A stretch of 64,000 bases of DNA. Source: Nibrella saemangeumensis. Its GTDB lineage: Bacteria; Bacteroidota; Bacteroidia; Cytophagales; Spirosomataceae. Shown here piece after piece: positions 34,301 to 41,373 of the stretch. Position 1 is the first letter of the stretch; each line of letters opens with the position of its first letter. The stretch spans positions 1 through 64,000 of the forward strand of contig NZ_BAABHD010000005.1 of NCBI RefSeq assembly GCF_039541915.1. The letters run 5' to 3'. Position numbers and translations under genes: made by a program. The notes beneath the pieces were generated by a model. That model searched no databases, was not told the origin of the DNA, and was given only the letters and a program-made list of their open reading frames with translations.

Positions 34301-34558
34301 TACGTAGAGGATGCTTCCTACGCCCGGATTCAGAACATCACCCTGGGCTACCGAGTGCCGGCCGCGATCCTGAGCAAAGCCCGTATCGGCAGCCTGCGCG
34401 TGTACGGTTCCATTCAGAACCTGAAGACGTTCACGAAGTACTCAGGCTACGATCCGGAAATTGGTGCGTTCAACAACAGCATCAAGCTGATGAACGTGGA
34501 CATGGGCCACTACCCGAACCCGCGTACGTTTACCGTAGGGGCGAATCTGCAGTTTTAA
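31382..34558 (+). CDS. SusC-family TonB-dependent transporter of the mannan PUL
   Basis: 1058 residues with a signal peptide (ITGFLIMSCWISVSAK). Carboxypeptidase-regulatory-like domain about 39-110 (IKGVVRDEKGEGLPGAAVAV), TonB box DEVVVIGYG at 117-125, plug domain with VIDGVPF, then a beta-barrel ending GANLQF. It should import mannan oligosaccharides captured by the following SusD and glycan-binding lipoproteins. Codon use is strongly biased towards a narrow set (AAC, GGT, CTG, CGG/CGC), more so than in neighbouring genes, which suggests high expression. First gene of a five-gene plus-strand run ending at 40657. Confidence 0.95.
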   Translation: MIKHVITGFLIMSCWISVSAKDRPEVRISTHRPADVKQVIKGVVRDEKGEGLPGAAVAVKGTQIGATTDVEGRFSLNVPAGAKTLVVSFIGMKTQEVEIGSRTEFVITLQTGDQSLDEVVVIGYGTAKRSDVTSSITTLKGTELKDLPVAGVDQMLQGKAAGVTVTSNGGQPGGGVSVKVRGVTSINSNDPLFVIDGVPFVGGNTSANTGFAGLGGSDGQTGNSVMAMLNPNDIESIDVLKDASAQAIYGSQAANGVILITTKKGKAGEGKINYETYYGVSEVAKKLDLMDLREFAQYQNEVLPLIGNPPAAEFKDPSILGRGTDWQDAMFQRGRIQNHQLSFQGGRDKTTYYLSLNYFDNKGILLGSDFKRYSTRFSLDNQLKTWAKVGLSANVSRSIQNVTLADAAESTIWWGAVTSPLVPVKNLDGSWGGGETVGGVQYSNSNLVGNSQYRGNNKTTNNVFGSAYLELEFLKGLTLRNELSYSLGQNNNTAFQRAGNVGGTSFRSKLIDSRSDSYYWSLTNYLTYNKYINKHSFQATLGHQAQNSYWQAISGTKVDLQANIFDLNTGSSDQTTWGLNGGKGHWAMESYFARANYTYGDRYSVSASYRADGSSNFGPNNRWGYFPGVSVGWTVTNEEFAKGAFQNVVSYMKVRAGYGAVGNQNFPSGAPNPAYVGAVQFFSGPVGFGSSNMINGIPNPNLKWESVKTTNAGVDLGFLNGRIDATIDVYKKVTSDMIIFLTGPNLIGVGDQWDDLKAPLGNAGQMTNTGLDLGLTTTNIKNSNLTWKTNAVFTHFKNTYDRAASAASALDGKVYYNNYLITHTTPGNAVGSFWGLVTDGLYRTQEDLAKALPQFGYKVNQNETWLGDIRFKDINGDGKIDAQDMTFIGSPLPKFTWGLTNTLNYHDFDFSLFFQGSQGAKAFNFLRWQLEGLSNGWSNQLRTVTDRYTENNVDGSLPRFTATNRNNTAMSDRYVEDASYARIQNITLGYRVPAAILSKARIGSLRVYGSIQNLKTFTKYSGYDPEIGAFNNSIKLMNVDMGHYPNPRTFTVGANLQF

Positions 34559-34562
34559 AATT

Positions 34563-34672
34563 TAATGATTGAATTAATGAATGATTGAGTGATTGAATAA
34601 ACTATAGTGAGTATACGACCAAGGACTATGCTTCACATATTCAATCATTCTATCATTTCATCATTCAAACTT
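34563..34672. repeat. Word-repeat intergenic palindrome (ATTGAATGATT family)
   Basis: Left arm 34563-34600 contains AATGATTGAAT, ATGAATGATTGA and GTGATTGAATA; right arm about 34638-34672 contains the reverse words TATTCAATCATTC, ATCATTTCATCATTCAA. They can pair imperfectly over roughly 35 bp between susC and susD. Confidence 0.6.
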
Positions 34673-34680
34673 AATGTAAC

Positions 34681-36249
34681 ATGAAAAAAACAACCATATA
34701 TGCCCTGGCTCTTTCGGCGGTCATGCTGGCCTCCTGCAAAGAGAGCTTTATTGAGCGGCCGTCGCTCTCGGGCACCACAACGGGTAACTATTATAACAGT
34801 GCCGAAGAAGTTCGGGCCGCTACCAGTACGCTGTACAGCGGTCTGCCCTGGCGGAACTACGAGAGCCGCGCGCAGGATGCCATCGGCGACGTAATGGGTG
34901 GTAACATGTTTACCTACACCGATGTCGAGTACCTGCGGTTTACGGTATCGTCCGCTTCAGATCGTATTGGTGCGGCCTGGGGTGCGTTTTACAAGATCAT
35001 CGGCTACGCCAACGTGATGCTGAAAACGTTTGAGGAGAAAAAAGCCGCCGGTGGTAATGCCGCGTATCTGGACCCGGCCATTGCCGAAGCTCACTTCATC
35101 CGGGGTACGGTGTATTTCTACATCGCCCGTACCTGGGGAGCCGCTCCGATCATCACCGATCCGGGTGAGACGGCGCTGTCGGGTAACTTCAACATTCCGC
35201 GTTACCTGCAGAAAGACGTGCTGCGGTTTGCGCTGGAAGAACTGAAAATGGCCGAAGCGGGCCTGCCGGAATCAGACGTACCGGGTCGGGTGACCAAGTA
35301 CTCAGCCAAGGGGATGATGGCCAAGCTGTACTTGTACCAGAAGGATTACGCCAACGCCAAGCTTAAGTCGCAGGAAGTAATCCAGTCCGGCAAATACAGC
35401 CTGGTGAGCGATTATAATGGCATGTTCACGAAGGCAAGCCTAAACAATAATGTAGAGTCGCTCTTCTCGATTCAGCACCAGTTTGCGCAGGACCCCTGGG
35501 GAACGGGTAACATCAAAAACCCGGATCGTGGTCCCGGCAACCTGCGTACGGCCGAAGCCGATGCCTGGGAAATGTATGTGCCATCGGTTTCTATCCTGCA
35601 GGAGTATGAGTTTGGCGACCTGCGCCGGAAGTGGTCGGTGATGGAGCACGGCTGGACCAACCCGAACTGGAAGCCGCAGCGCGTGAATGCCCCGAAGTAC
35701 AACGCGTTCATGGCCAATGGGTACAAGTACGATACCCTGCAGCCAGCCGCCGATGGTGGTCAGCTGAGCCCGACCCGCTCCAACATTGCCAAGTATTTTG
35801 CCGGTCCGGGCAAGAGCTTCGGTGGTGAGCCGGTACTGGGTCAGAACTCCGGTAACAATGTAGTGCTGCTGCGCTACGCCGACATTCTGCTGATCTACGC
35901 AGAAGCGGTGTTGGGTGAAAATGCCTCTACCTCGGATGCGAGTGCACTGGAAGCCTTAAACAAGGTGCGGGTTCGGGCCGGTTTGACGCCGAAGACGTCG
36001 ATCACGAAGGATGATATCCTGCACGAGCGCCGGGTGGAGTTTGCCTTCGAGGGCGACTACTGGTACGATGTACAGCGCCAGGGTTTTGCCAAGGCAAAAT
36101 CCATTATCGAGAAGCAAAACCGGGGTACCGCCCAGAATCCGGAGTACATCACCAACTTCACCGAAGACAAGATGTACCTGCCCATCCCGGCCGGCGAAAT
36201 CATCCAGGACCCTGAGTTGGGCAAAGACCCTGTTCCGTACTATAAATAA
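34681..36249 (+). CDS. SusD-family glycan-binding lipoprotein of the mannan PUL
   Basis: 522 residues. Lipobox MLASC with Cys19, followed by the SusD N-terminal region (FIERPSLSGTTTGNYYNSAE) and helices with TPR character (AEAHFIRGTVYFYIARTWGAAP). The C-terminal RagB/SusD signature includes LLRYADILLIYAEAV, LHERRVEFAFEGDYWYDVQR and YLPIPAGEI. It sits on the cell surface over the SusC barrel and binds the imported glycan. It follows susC by 122 bp, the gap being filled by a palindrome that may adjust the relative expression of the two genes. Confidence 0.95.
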   Translation: MKKTTIYALALSAVMLASCKESFIERPSLSGTTTGNYYNSAEEVRAATSTLYSGLPWRNYESRAQDAIGDVMGGNMFTYTDVEYLRFTVSSASDRIGAAWGAFYKIIGYANVMLKTFEEKKAAGGNAAYLDPAIAEAHFIRGTVYFYIARTWGAAPIITDPGETALSGNFNIPRYLQKDVLRFALEELKMAEAGLPESDVPGRVTKYSAKGMMAKLYLYQKDYANAKLKSQEVIQSGKYSLVSDYNGMFTKASLNNNVESLFSIQHQFAQDPWGTGNIKNPDRGPGNLRTAEADAWEMYVPSVSILQEYEFGDLRRKWSVMEHGWTNPNWKPQRVNAPKYNAFMANGYKYDTLQPAADGGQLSPTRSNIAKYFAGPGKSFGGEPVLGQNSGNNVVLLRYADILLIYAEAVLGENASTSDASALEALNKVRVRAGLTPKTSITKDDILHERRVEFAFEGDYWYDVQRQGFAKAKSIIEKQNRGTAQNPEYITNFTEDKMYLPIPAGEIIQDPELGKDPVPYYK

Positions 36250-36251
36250 TT

Positions 36252-36306
36252 GTTTCAGGTTTCATGTTAAGCACTTTGCCAGACTTGAAACCTGAAACCT
36301 GAAACT
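36252..36306. repeat. Word-repeat intergenic palindrome (TTTCAGGTT family), copy 2
   Basis: Perfect 13-bp arms GTTTCAGGTTTCA (36252-36264) and TGAAACCTGAAAC (36286-36298), continued by another CTGAAAC. It fills the gap between susD and the glycan-binding lipoprotein gene and shares its word with the element at 16206. Confidence 0.7.
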
Positions 36307-36314
36307 CTAAACAA

Positions 36315-37406
36315 ATGAAATTAAATAAACTCACCAAACTCGCAGCTTTGTCGCTTCTGACAGTGGCGATGGGTGCTCAGTTAAGTTCCTGCGTGGAAGA
36401 TACCGACGGCCGGCCACAGGTAAGCCCCGGCAATCTGGAAGTATCCAAGATTTTCCCTGACTCGGCGGCTGGCAACGCGGTTGTTACGCTACAGGGTAGC
36501 GGTCTGGGCGACATCCGGACCATCGTGTTCGAGAAGCAGAACGTACCGGCTGGTTTCCAGCCTACCCTGAATACCGACGGCGCGCTGATCTTCCGGGTAC
36601 CCAATGATGCCGTAGGCGGGGTGCAGAAAGTCACGTTTACCAACAGCGCCGGTAAGTCGGTGTCAGTGCCGTTCCGCGTATTGGCTTACCCAACCATTGC
36701 GGAAGCATCTGACTATATTTTCAGAGAGGGTACTGTAGTTACCCTGACAGGTAATAACCTGGACGATGTGACGGCCGTTGCCGTTACTGATACCGTGAAG
36801 AAGATTTCGGATGCGGTTACCATTGTGTCGAAAGATAAGAAGCAACTGGTAATCAAAATGCCGGTGACTACGCTGGATCGGGGTGTGCTGAGCATCACCA
36901 ACGGAACTGGTACCATGAAAACCAAACAGGAGTTCATCAACGCCACGACGGCCCACCAAATCTTTACCGATGCGTATGGCAAGGGCTACCAGGACAACTC
37001 ATGGGGGGATGCCGGCGCTGTCTCGACGAAAGAATTTAAGACGGGAACCGCTTCAGCCGCCAAGACCTACCAGAAAGGCAACTGGCACCTGATTGCGTTT
37101 GCCAACTGGGGTGCTCCGCTTACCTACTCGGCCGATTATACCTACATCACCGGTTGGATTAAAGGCGGGTCGGCCGACTACTCGCTGTATCTGACTACCG
37201 ATGCCGGTAAAGGTGGATACGGTGATTACAACGAGAAGAACCGGATTGATGTCAAAGCCAATACCTGGACGTTCTTCAAGCTGAAGCTGTCGGATATTGA
37301 CTTCTGGGTTCCCGGCAAGAAACTGACGCAAACTGCCTTCCGGATTAAAGGCCCGGACAAACAGGACGAAACGTTCTACTTCGACGACATCATGCTCGTT
37401 AAGTAA
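36315..37406 (+). CDS. Surface glycan-binding lipoprotein with IPT/TIG domains (SusE-position SGBP)
   Basis: 363 residues. Lipobox QLSSC, Cys26. Two IPT/TIG-like immunoglobulin folds follow: about 40-125 (VSKIFPDSAAGNAVVTLQGS) and about 127-210 (DYIFREGTVVTLTGNNLDDV). The C-terminal 150 residues form a beta-sandwich of carbohydrate-binding type with many exposed aromatics (NWHLIAFANWGAPLTYSADY, TYITGWIKGG) and ending ETFYFDDIMLV. IPT spacers holding a C-terminal glycan-binding domain away from the membrane are typical of SusE/F-position proteins in beta-mannan, xyloglucan and cellulose loci. It probably binds mannan at the surface before cleavage. Confidence 0.88.
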   Translation: MKLNKLTKLAALSLLTVAMGAQLSSCVEDTDGRPQVSPGNLEVSKIFPDSAAGNAVVTLQGSGLGDIRTIVFEKQNVPAGFQPTLNTDGALIFRVPNDAVGGVQKVTFTNSAGKSVSVPFRVLAYPTIAEASDYIFREGTVVTLTGNNLDDVTAVAVTDTVKKISDAVTIVSKDKKQLVIKMPVTTLDRGVLSITNGTGTMKTKQEFINATTAHQIFTDAYGKGYQDNSWGDAGAVSTKEFKTGTASAAKTYQKGNWHLIAFANWGAPLTYSADYTYITGWIKGGSADYSLYLTTDAGKGGYGDYNEKNRIDVKANTWTFFKLKLSDIDFWVPGKKLTQTAFRIKGPDKQDETFYFDDIMLVK

Positions 37407-37425
37407 TTCTGACGATTCACATGCT

Positions 37426-37471
37426 TTTAAATCAGCAGAGGCAAGCCACGACTTGCCTCTGCTGATTTAAA
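37426..37471. terminator. Perfect 20-bp hairpin after the SGBP gene
   Basis: Arms 37426-37445 and 37452-37471 (core ATCAGCAGAGGCAAG) with a 6-nt loop. It separates the transport/binding genes from the two enzyme genes and may attenuate their expression rather than fully terminate. Confidence 0.7.
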
Positions 37472-37509
37472 GGAAACACGTTCCGGATATACCCTTATAC
37501 ATCTCACCT

Positions 37510-39480
37510 ATGAAACGCTTACTCATCTTCCTGCTCCTCACCCTCAGCACAGCCACGTTCGCGCAGGTAAAGCTGGCCCGCATTTTCTCCGACCAAGTAG
37601 TCTTGCAACGGCAGCAACCGATACCCGTCTGGGGCTGGGCTAAACCCAACGAAAAAGTGAGCGTAACGCTAGCCGGGCAGACCCAGAGCGGCAAAGCCGG
37701 TGCCGACGGCAAATGGCTGGTGCGTTTTTCTCCCCTCGAAGCCGGTGGGCCTCACCAGTTGACCGCTACGGCTAAGTCTGGCAAAGCGGAGGCTGGTGAT
37801 ATCCTGATTGGCGAAGTATGGCTATGCTCCGGCCAATCGAATATGGAGTGGCCGGTCAAAGCAGCAGATAATTACCAGGCTGAAAAGAAGAACGCCAATT
37901 TCCCGCAGATCCGTCACTTCAACGTAGCCCACGACCTGGCGCTTACTCCGCAGGCCGACCTGACCAAAGGTGAATGGAAAGTCTGCTCGCCCGAGACCGT
38001 CGGTGACTTTACGGCCATCGGGTTCTTCTTCGCCCGCGAACTGGTCCAAAAGCTGAACGTACCGGTTGGCTTGCTCCACTCCTCCTGGGGCGGCTCGCAG
38101 GTAGAAGGCTGGATCAGCAAAGAAGGGATGATGAGCAACGACGAACTTCGGCCCGTGGCCCAGCAACTGTCGACCAACTGGCAGCAGGCCGACAGCATCG
38201 TAGACTACAAGCTGCGTAAACAACTCCTGAAAGGGGTTGACAACCTCTACCTGACAGCGGCCGACGAACAGAAATACCTCGACCCGGCTTATGACTTCTC
38301 CACCTGGCGCACAGCCGATCCGTTCGGTCAATGGGACTGGAAAGGTATGCAGGGTTTCCGGGGCCAGGGCTACATAGCCCGGCAGATTGAGATTCCGGCC
38401 GATATGGTGGCCCGGCAAACTACCCTGGGTCTGGCCGAGAACGACAGCCGGAACGAGATTTACATCAACGGAAAGAAAGTTTACGAAGGAACAGAAACCG
38501 GTAGCCGGAAAATTACCCTACCGGCCAATACCTGGAAAGCAGGTCAGAACCAAATGGTCGTGAAATATGGTAATGCGGTGAAGCTGCCCTGGTTTGGTCT
38601 GGGGCTGATGGGCTCGCCGAACGACCTGTACGTGGCTGATGGAACCCAGCGGATTAGCTTAGCCGGTAACTGGCGTATGATGCCGGCCTTCGCCGAAAAG
38701 CACGAGTATTCCCGCTTCATGAACAACGTTGCCACCAGCATCTACAACGCCATGATTGCCCCGCTGGTACCGTTTGCCATTCGGGGTACGTTGTGGTACC
38801 AGGGCGAATCCAATGCCGGCCGGGCCTACCAGTACCGCCAGAGCTTTCCGTTGCTGATTCAGGACTGGCGCAATAAATGGGGCACCAATGGCCGCACCTC
38901 GGACTTCTCGTTCTACTTCGTACAGCTATCCAGCTACGGCGGTAATCAAAGCAGCAATCAGGGCAGCGGCTGGGCCGAACTCCGCGAAGCGCAGACCATG
39001 ACCCTACAAGTGCCGAAGACTGGTATGGCCGTTACCACGGATGTGGGAAATCCCAAAGACATTCACCCGACCAACAAGCAGGATGTCGGGCACCGGCTGG
39101 CGGTGATTGCCCTGAAACAGGACTATGGTCAGAACATTCCGTACAGTTCACCTATGTACGAGGGCGTTTCGTTCCAGGGCGACAAGGCCTTTATCTCCTT
39201 TAAACATGCGGATGGTGGTCTGATGGTGAAGGACAAGTACGGCTACCTGAAAGGCTTTGAAATTGCCGGAGACGACAAAGTCTTTTATTACGCCAAAGCC
39301 GAGATCCAGGGCGACAAAGTGGTTGTTTCGCACCTAAAAGTCCCGAAACCAGTAGCCGTACGCTATGCCTGGACCGATTCGCCGGATGAGGCCAATCTGT
39401 ACAACGGGGCCGGCTTCCCCGCTAATCCGTTCCGCACCGACACCTGGCCGGAGGTTACCCGAAACGCCAAATTCGACTAA
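37510..39480 (+). CDS. SGNH/SASA-family carbohydrate O-acetylesterase
   Basis: 656 residues with a signal peptide (RLLIFLLLTLSTATFAQ). The catalytic serine is Ser110 in LCSGQSNMEWP, the sialate-O-acetylesterase (SASA) signature; the Asp/His pair is expected in KDIHPTNK near residue 520. A jelly-roll insert lies in the middle (about 270-370, ENDSRNEIYINGKKVYEGTE). In a locus with a GH26 mannanase the likely substrate is acetylated mannan or galactoglucomannan rather than sialic acid; no sialic-acid genes are nearby. It acts in the periplasm or at the surface, exposing the backbone for the next gene's product, which starts 13 bp downstream. Confidence 0.9.
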   Translation: MKRLLIFLLLTLSTATFAQVKLARIFSDQVVLQRQQPIPVWGWAKPNEKVSVTLAGQTQSGKAGADGKWLVRFSPLEAGGPHQLTATAKSGKAEAGDILIGEVWLCSGQSNMEWPVKAADNYQAEKKNANFPQIRHFNVAHDLALTPQADLTKGEWKVCSPETVGDFTAIGFFFARELVQKLNVPVGLLHSSWGGSQVEGWISKEGMMSNDELRPVAQQLSTNWQQADSIVDYKLRKQLLKGVDNLYLTAADEQKYLDPAYDFSTWRTADPFGQWDWKGMQGFRGQGYIARQIEIPADMVARQTTLGLAENDSRNEIYINGKKVYEGTETGSRKITLPANTWKAGQNQMVVKYGNAVKLPWFGLGLMGSPNDLYVADGTQRISLAGNWRMMPAFAEKHEYSRFMNNVATSIYNAMIAPLVPFAIRGTLWYQGESNAGRAYQYRQSFPLLIQDWRNKWGTNGRTSDFSFYFVQLSSYGGNQSSNQGSGWAELREAQTMTLQVPKTGMAVTTDVGNPKDIHPTNKQDVGHRLAVIALKQDYGQNIPYSSPMYEGVSFQGDKAFISFKHADGGLMVKDKYGYLKGFEIAGDDKVFYYAKAEIQGDKVVVSHLKVPKPVAVRYAWTDSPDEANLYNGAGFPANPFRTDTWPEVTRNAKFD

Positions 39481-39493
39481 GTCAAGCACCCAA

Positions 39494-40657
39494 ATGCCAT
39501 CCTCTTTTTTGTCTTTACTAGGTCGAACGCTGTTGGTGGGGCTATCCCTGACTACCTTCGCAAATGCCAGACCCAAACCCCGGCTGATCGACGCGAAGGC
39601 TACAGCGGAAACGAAGGCGCTGTACCACAACCTGCATAAGCTGTCCCGGAAGCACGTGCTGTTCGGGCACCAGCACGCAACAGAGTATGGTCACGGTTGG
39701 TCGGGCGAAGACGGTCGCTCCGATGTTAAATCGGTAACTGGCTCGCATCCGGCGGTTATCGGCGTTGACTTCAGTGGCTTATCCGGTCGTTCGCCGGCGG
39801 CTATCAACCGCGCAAAGGAATCGTTGCGGAAACATATTGCTGCTACCTATAACCGGGGTGGTGTGGTAACGGTAGCCTGGCATTTCGCCAATCCGGTAAC
39901 GCCACAGACCGGTTTCTACTGGAAAGATTCGGTGACGGCTCCTGCCGTGGCCAGACTGATACCGGGCGGCTCGCACCATGAGCAGTACAAAGAGATTCTG
40001 AAGACGGTGGCTGATGTAGCCACAACAACAAAAGGCAAAGACGGCAAGCTGGTGCCGATGCTGTTCCGGCCGTACCACGAGTTCGACGGGGGCTGGTTCT
40101 GGTGGGGTAAGCCGCATTGCAGTCGTGAGGACTTTATCTCGCTCTGGCGCTTTACCGTAGGCTACCTGCGCGACAGTCTGAACGTTCACAATTTCATCTA
40201 CGCGTTCTCGCCCGACTGCCAGTTCAACACCGAAGCCGCCTATCTGGAACGCTACCCCGGCGACGAATGGGTCGATATGGTGGGCATGGACAACTACGCC
40301 GACTTCGGCCGCAATGGGTGCTACAATGTCGAAGCAGGTATCAGGAAACTGAAGATCGTTTCCGACTATGCTGAAAAAGCCGGTAAGCTGGCAGCCTTCA
40401 CCGAAACCGGCCTGGAATCTATACCCGATACTAACTGGTGGACCAACACCCTGCTGAGAGCGCTGAAGGCGGAGAAGATGAAACTATCTTACGTGCTAGT
40501 CTGGCGCAATGATTCGCGGAGTCCGACGCACTACTATGCGCCGTATCCCGGCCACAGCAGCGCCCCCGACTTTTTAAAATTCTACCAGGACCCGTTCACC
40601 AAATTTGAGGCTGACCTGCCAGCCATGTACCGCCGTAAGTGGTTGTTTTTCTTTTAG
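39494..40657 (+). CDS. Glycoside hydrolase family 26 endo-beta-mannanase
   Basis: 387 residues from the ATG at 39494, chosen because it opens a signal peptide (LLGRTLLVGLSLTTFANA); an upstream in-frame start would overlap the esterase gene and add no signal. GH26 features: FGHQHATEYGHGW near residue 58, WHFANP, acid/base Glu196 in RPYHEFDGGWFWWG, nucleophile Glu304 in AFTETGLE, and the Trp of LVWRND. It hydrolyses internal beta-1,4-mannosidic bonds. Last gene of the PUL, followed by a strong terminator at 40679. No GH130 phosphorylase or mannose-handling gene is present in the window. Confidence 0.93.
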   Translation: MPSSFLSLLGRTLLVGLSLTTFANARPKPRLIDAKATAETKALYHNLHKLSRKHVLFGHQHATEYGHGWSGEDGRSDVKSVTGSHPAVIGVDFSGLSGRSPAAINRAKESLRKHIAATYNRGGVVTVAWHFANPVTPQTGFYWKDSVTAPAVARLIPGGSHHEQYKEILKTVADVATTTKGKDGKLVPMLFRPYHEFDGGWFWWGKPHCSREDFISLWRFTVGYLRDSLNVHNFIYAFSPDCQFNTEAAYLERYPGDEWVDMVGMDNYADFGRNGCYNVEAGIRKLKIVSDYAEKAGKLAAFTETGLESIPDTNWWTNTLLRALKAEKMKLSYVLVWRNDSRSPTHYYAPYPGHSSAPDFLKFYQDPFTKFEADLPAMYRRKWLFFF

Positions 40658-40678
40658 CAGTAGTTGTCACCTTTTCGT

Positions 40679-40710
40679 AAGCGGCTCCTCAGCAGGGAGC
40701 CGCTTTTGTT
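40679..40710 (+). terminator. Intrinsic terminator of the mannan PUL
   Basis: Arms AAGCGGCTCC (40679-40688) and GGAGCCGCTT (40696-40705), 7-nt loop, followed by TTGTT. Confidence 0.8.
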
Positions 40711-40735
40711 TACCATCAACGACACTTTAACGGTA

Positions 40736-40770
40736 TTTTCTACCAGTTCAACGGCGTATATATACGGGTG
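40736..40770 (+). promoter_or_regulatory. Conserved block upstream of LytTR gene 1
   Basis: TTTTCTACCAGTTCAAC, 11 variable bases, then ACGGGTG, about 92-126 bp before the ATG at 40862. The identical words with the same spacing precede the paralogue (43533-43567). CCAGTTCAA resembles half of a LytTR recognition repeat, so autoregulation is possible. Confidence 0.5.
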
Positions 40771-40861
40771 GTGGGAAGCAGCCTGGTATTATGGCAGGAA
40801 GGATAATAACTTTACCGTACCAAACGCACCAAAAACACAATCATTAAACACTAGCTGTCTC

Positions 40862-41284
40862 ATGGAAGCCAATCGCCTGCATCAGCCCTCTACTTCATCG
40901 GTACGCCCTTCGTTTCCTGCCGGTTATCAGCGGGGAGGTCAGCGGCTCGCACTGCCTTTCCTGAATCGGACAATCATGGTGTCCGTTGATGATGTAGTTT
41001 GTCTCGAAGCTGAAGGTAACTATACCTTCCTCTTTACCCGCGATGGCAAGCGTTACCTGGTGTCCAAGACGCTGAAGGAGCTGGAGCAGGTGCTGGACGA
41101 GCGTATGTTTGTGCGCATCCATAAGTCGTATACCATCAACCTGGCGTATGTGCAATCGGGTTTGTTCAACCGGGACCGGATACTGCAGCTGGCTGATGGC
41201 CGGGAGGTGCCCATCTCACGCCGACGGATGAAAGAAATTACCGATTTGCTGTTCCGCTATATGCAGACCGTTGCCGTTAGCTAA
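40862..41284 (+). CDS. Stand-alone LytTR-domain DNA-binding protein (copy 1)
   Basis: 140 residues from the ATG at 40862. This start matches the start of the paralogue at 43441 (EANRLHQPS), and the 20 bp upstream are also conserved; a longer upstream frame overlaps the PUL terminator and is rejected. A LytTR domain covers about 35-135: IMVSVDDVVCLEAEGNYTFL, KTLKELEQVLDERMFVRIHK, SYTINLAYV and VPISRRRMKEI. No receiver domain is attached, so the activating signal is not evident. Its last 70 codons are identical in DNA to the minus-strand copy over 209 bp. Confidence 0.9.
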   Translation: MEANRLHQPSTSSVRPSFPAGYQRGGQRLALPFLNRTIMVSVDDVVCLEAEGNYTFLFTRDGKRYLVSKTLKELEQVLDERMFVRIHKSYTINLAYVQSGLFNRDRILQLADGREVPISRRRMKEITDLLFRYMQTVAVS

Positions 41285-41300
41285 TTGACGTACGTATTCT

Positions 41301-41344
41301 ATAAAAAGACCGGCCGGACAAAAATGTCCGGCCGGTCTTTTTAT
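41301..41344. terminator. Perfect 20-bp bidirectional terminator
   Basis: Arms 41301-41320 and 41325-41344 (core GACCGGCCGGACA) with an AAAA loop and A/T flanks on both sides, between convergent genes 40862 (+) and 41374 (-). Confidence 0.9.
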
Positions 41345-41373
41345 ACCAGGTATAATTGTAAATCGCAGGCGTA

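Noticed and set aside
34563..34672. CRISPR-like repeats
   Set aside because: The repeated words are short, unevenly spaced and arranged as an inverted pair; no regular spacers and no cas genes in the window.
37510..39480. Sialic acid metabolism role for the SASA esterase
   Set aside because: No sialidase, NanA or sialic-acid transporter is present; the GH26 neighbour makes a plant mannan acetyl group the more likely substrate.
40664..40861. Upstream extension of the first LytTR gene
   Set aside because: It runs through the PUL terminator hairpin, has no counterpart in the paralogue, and the ATG at 40862 is conserved in both copies.
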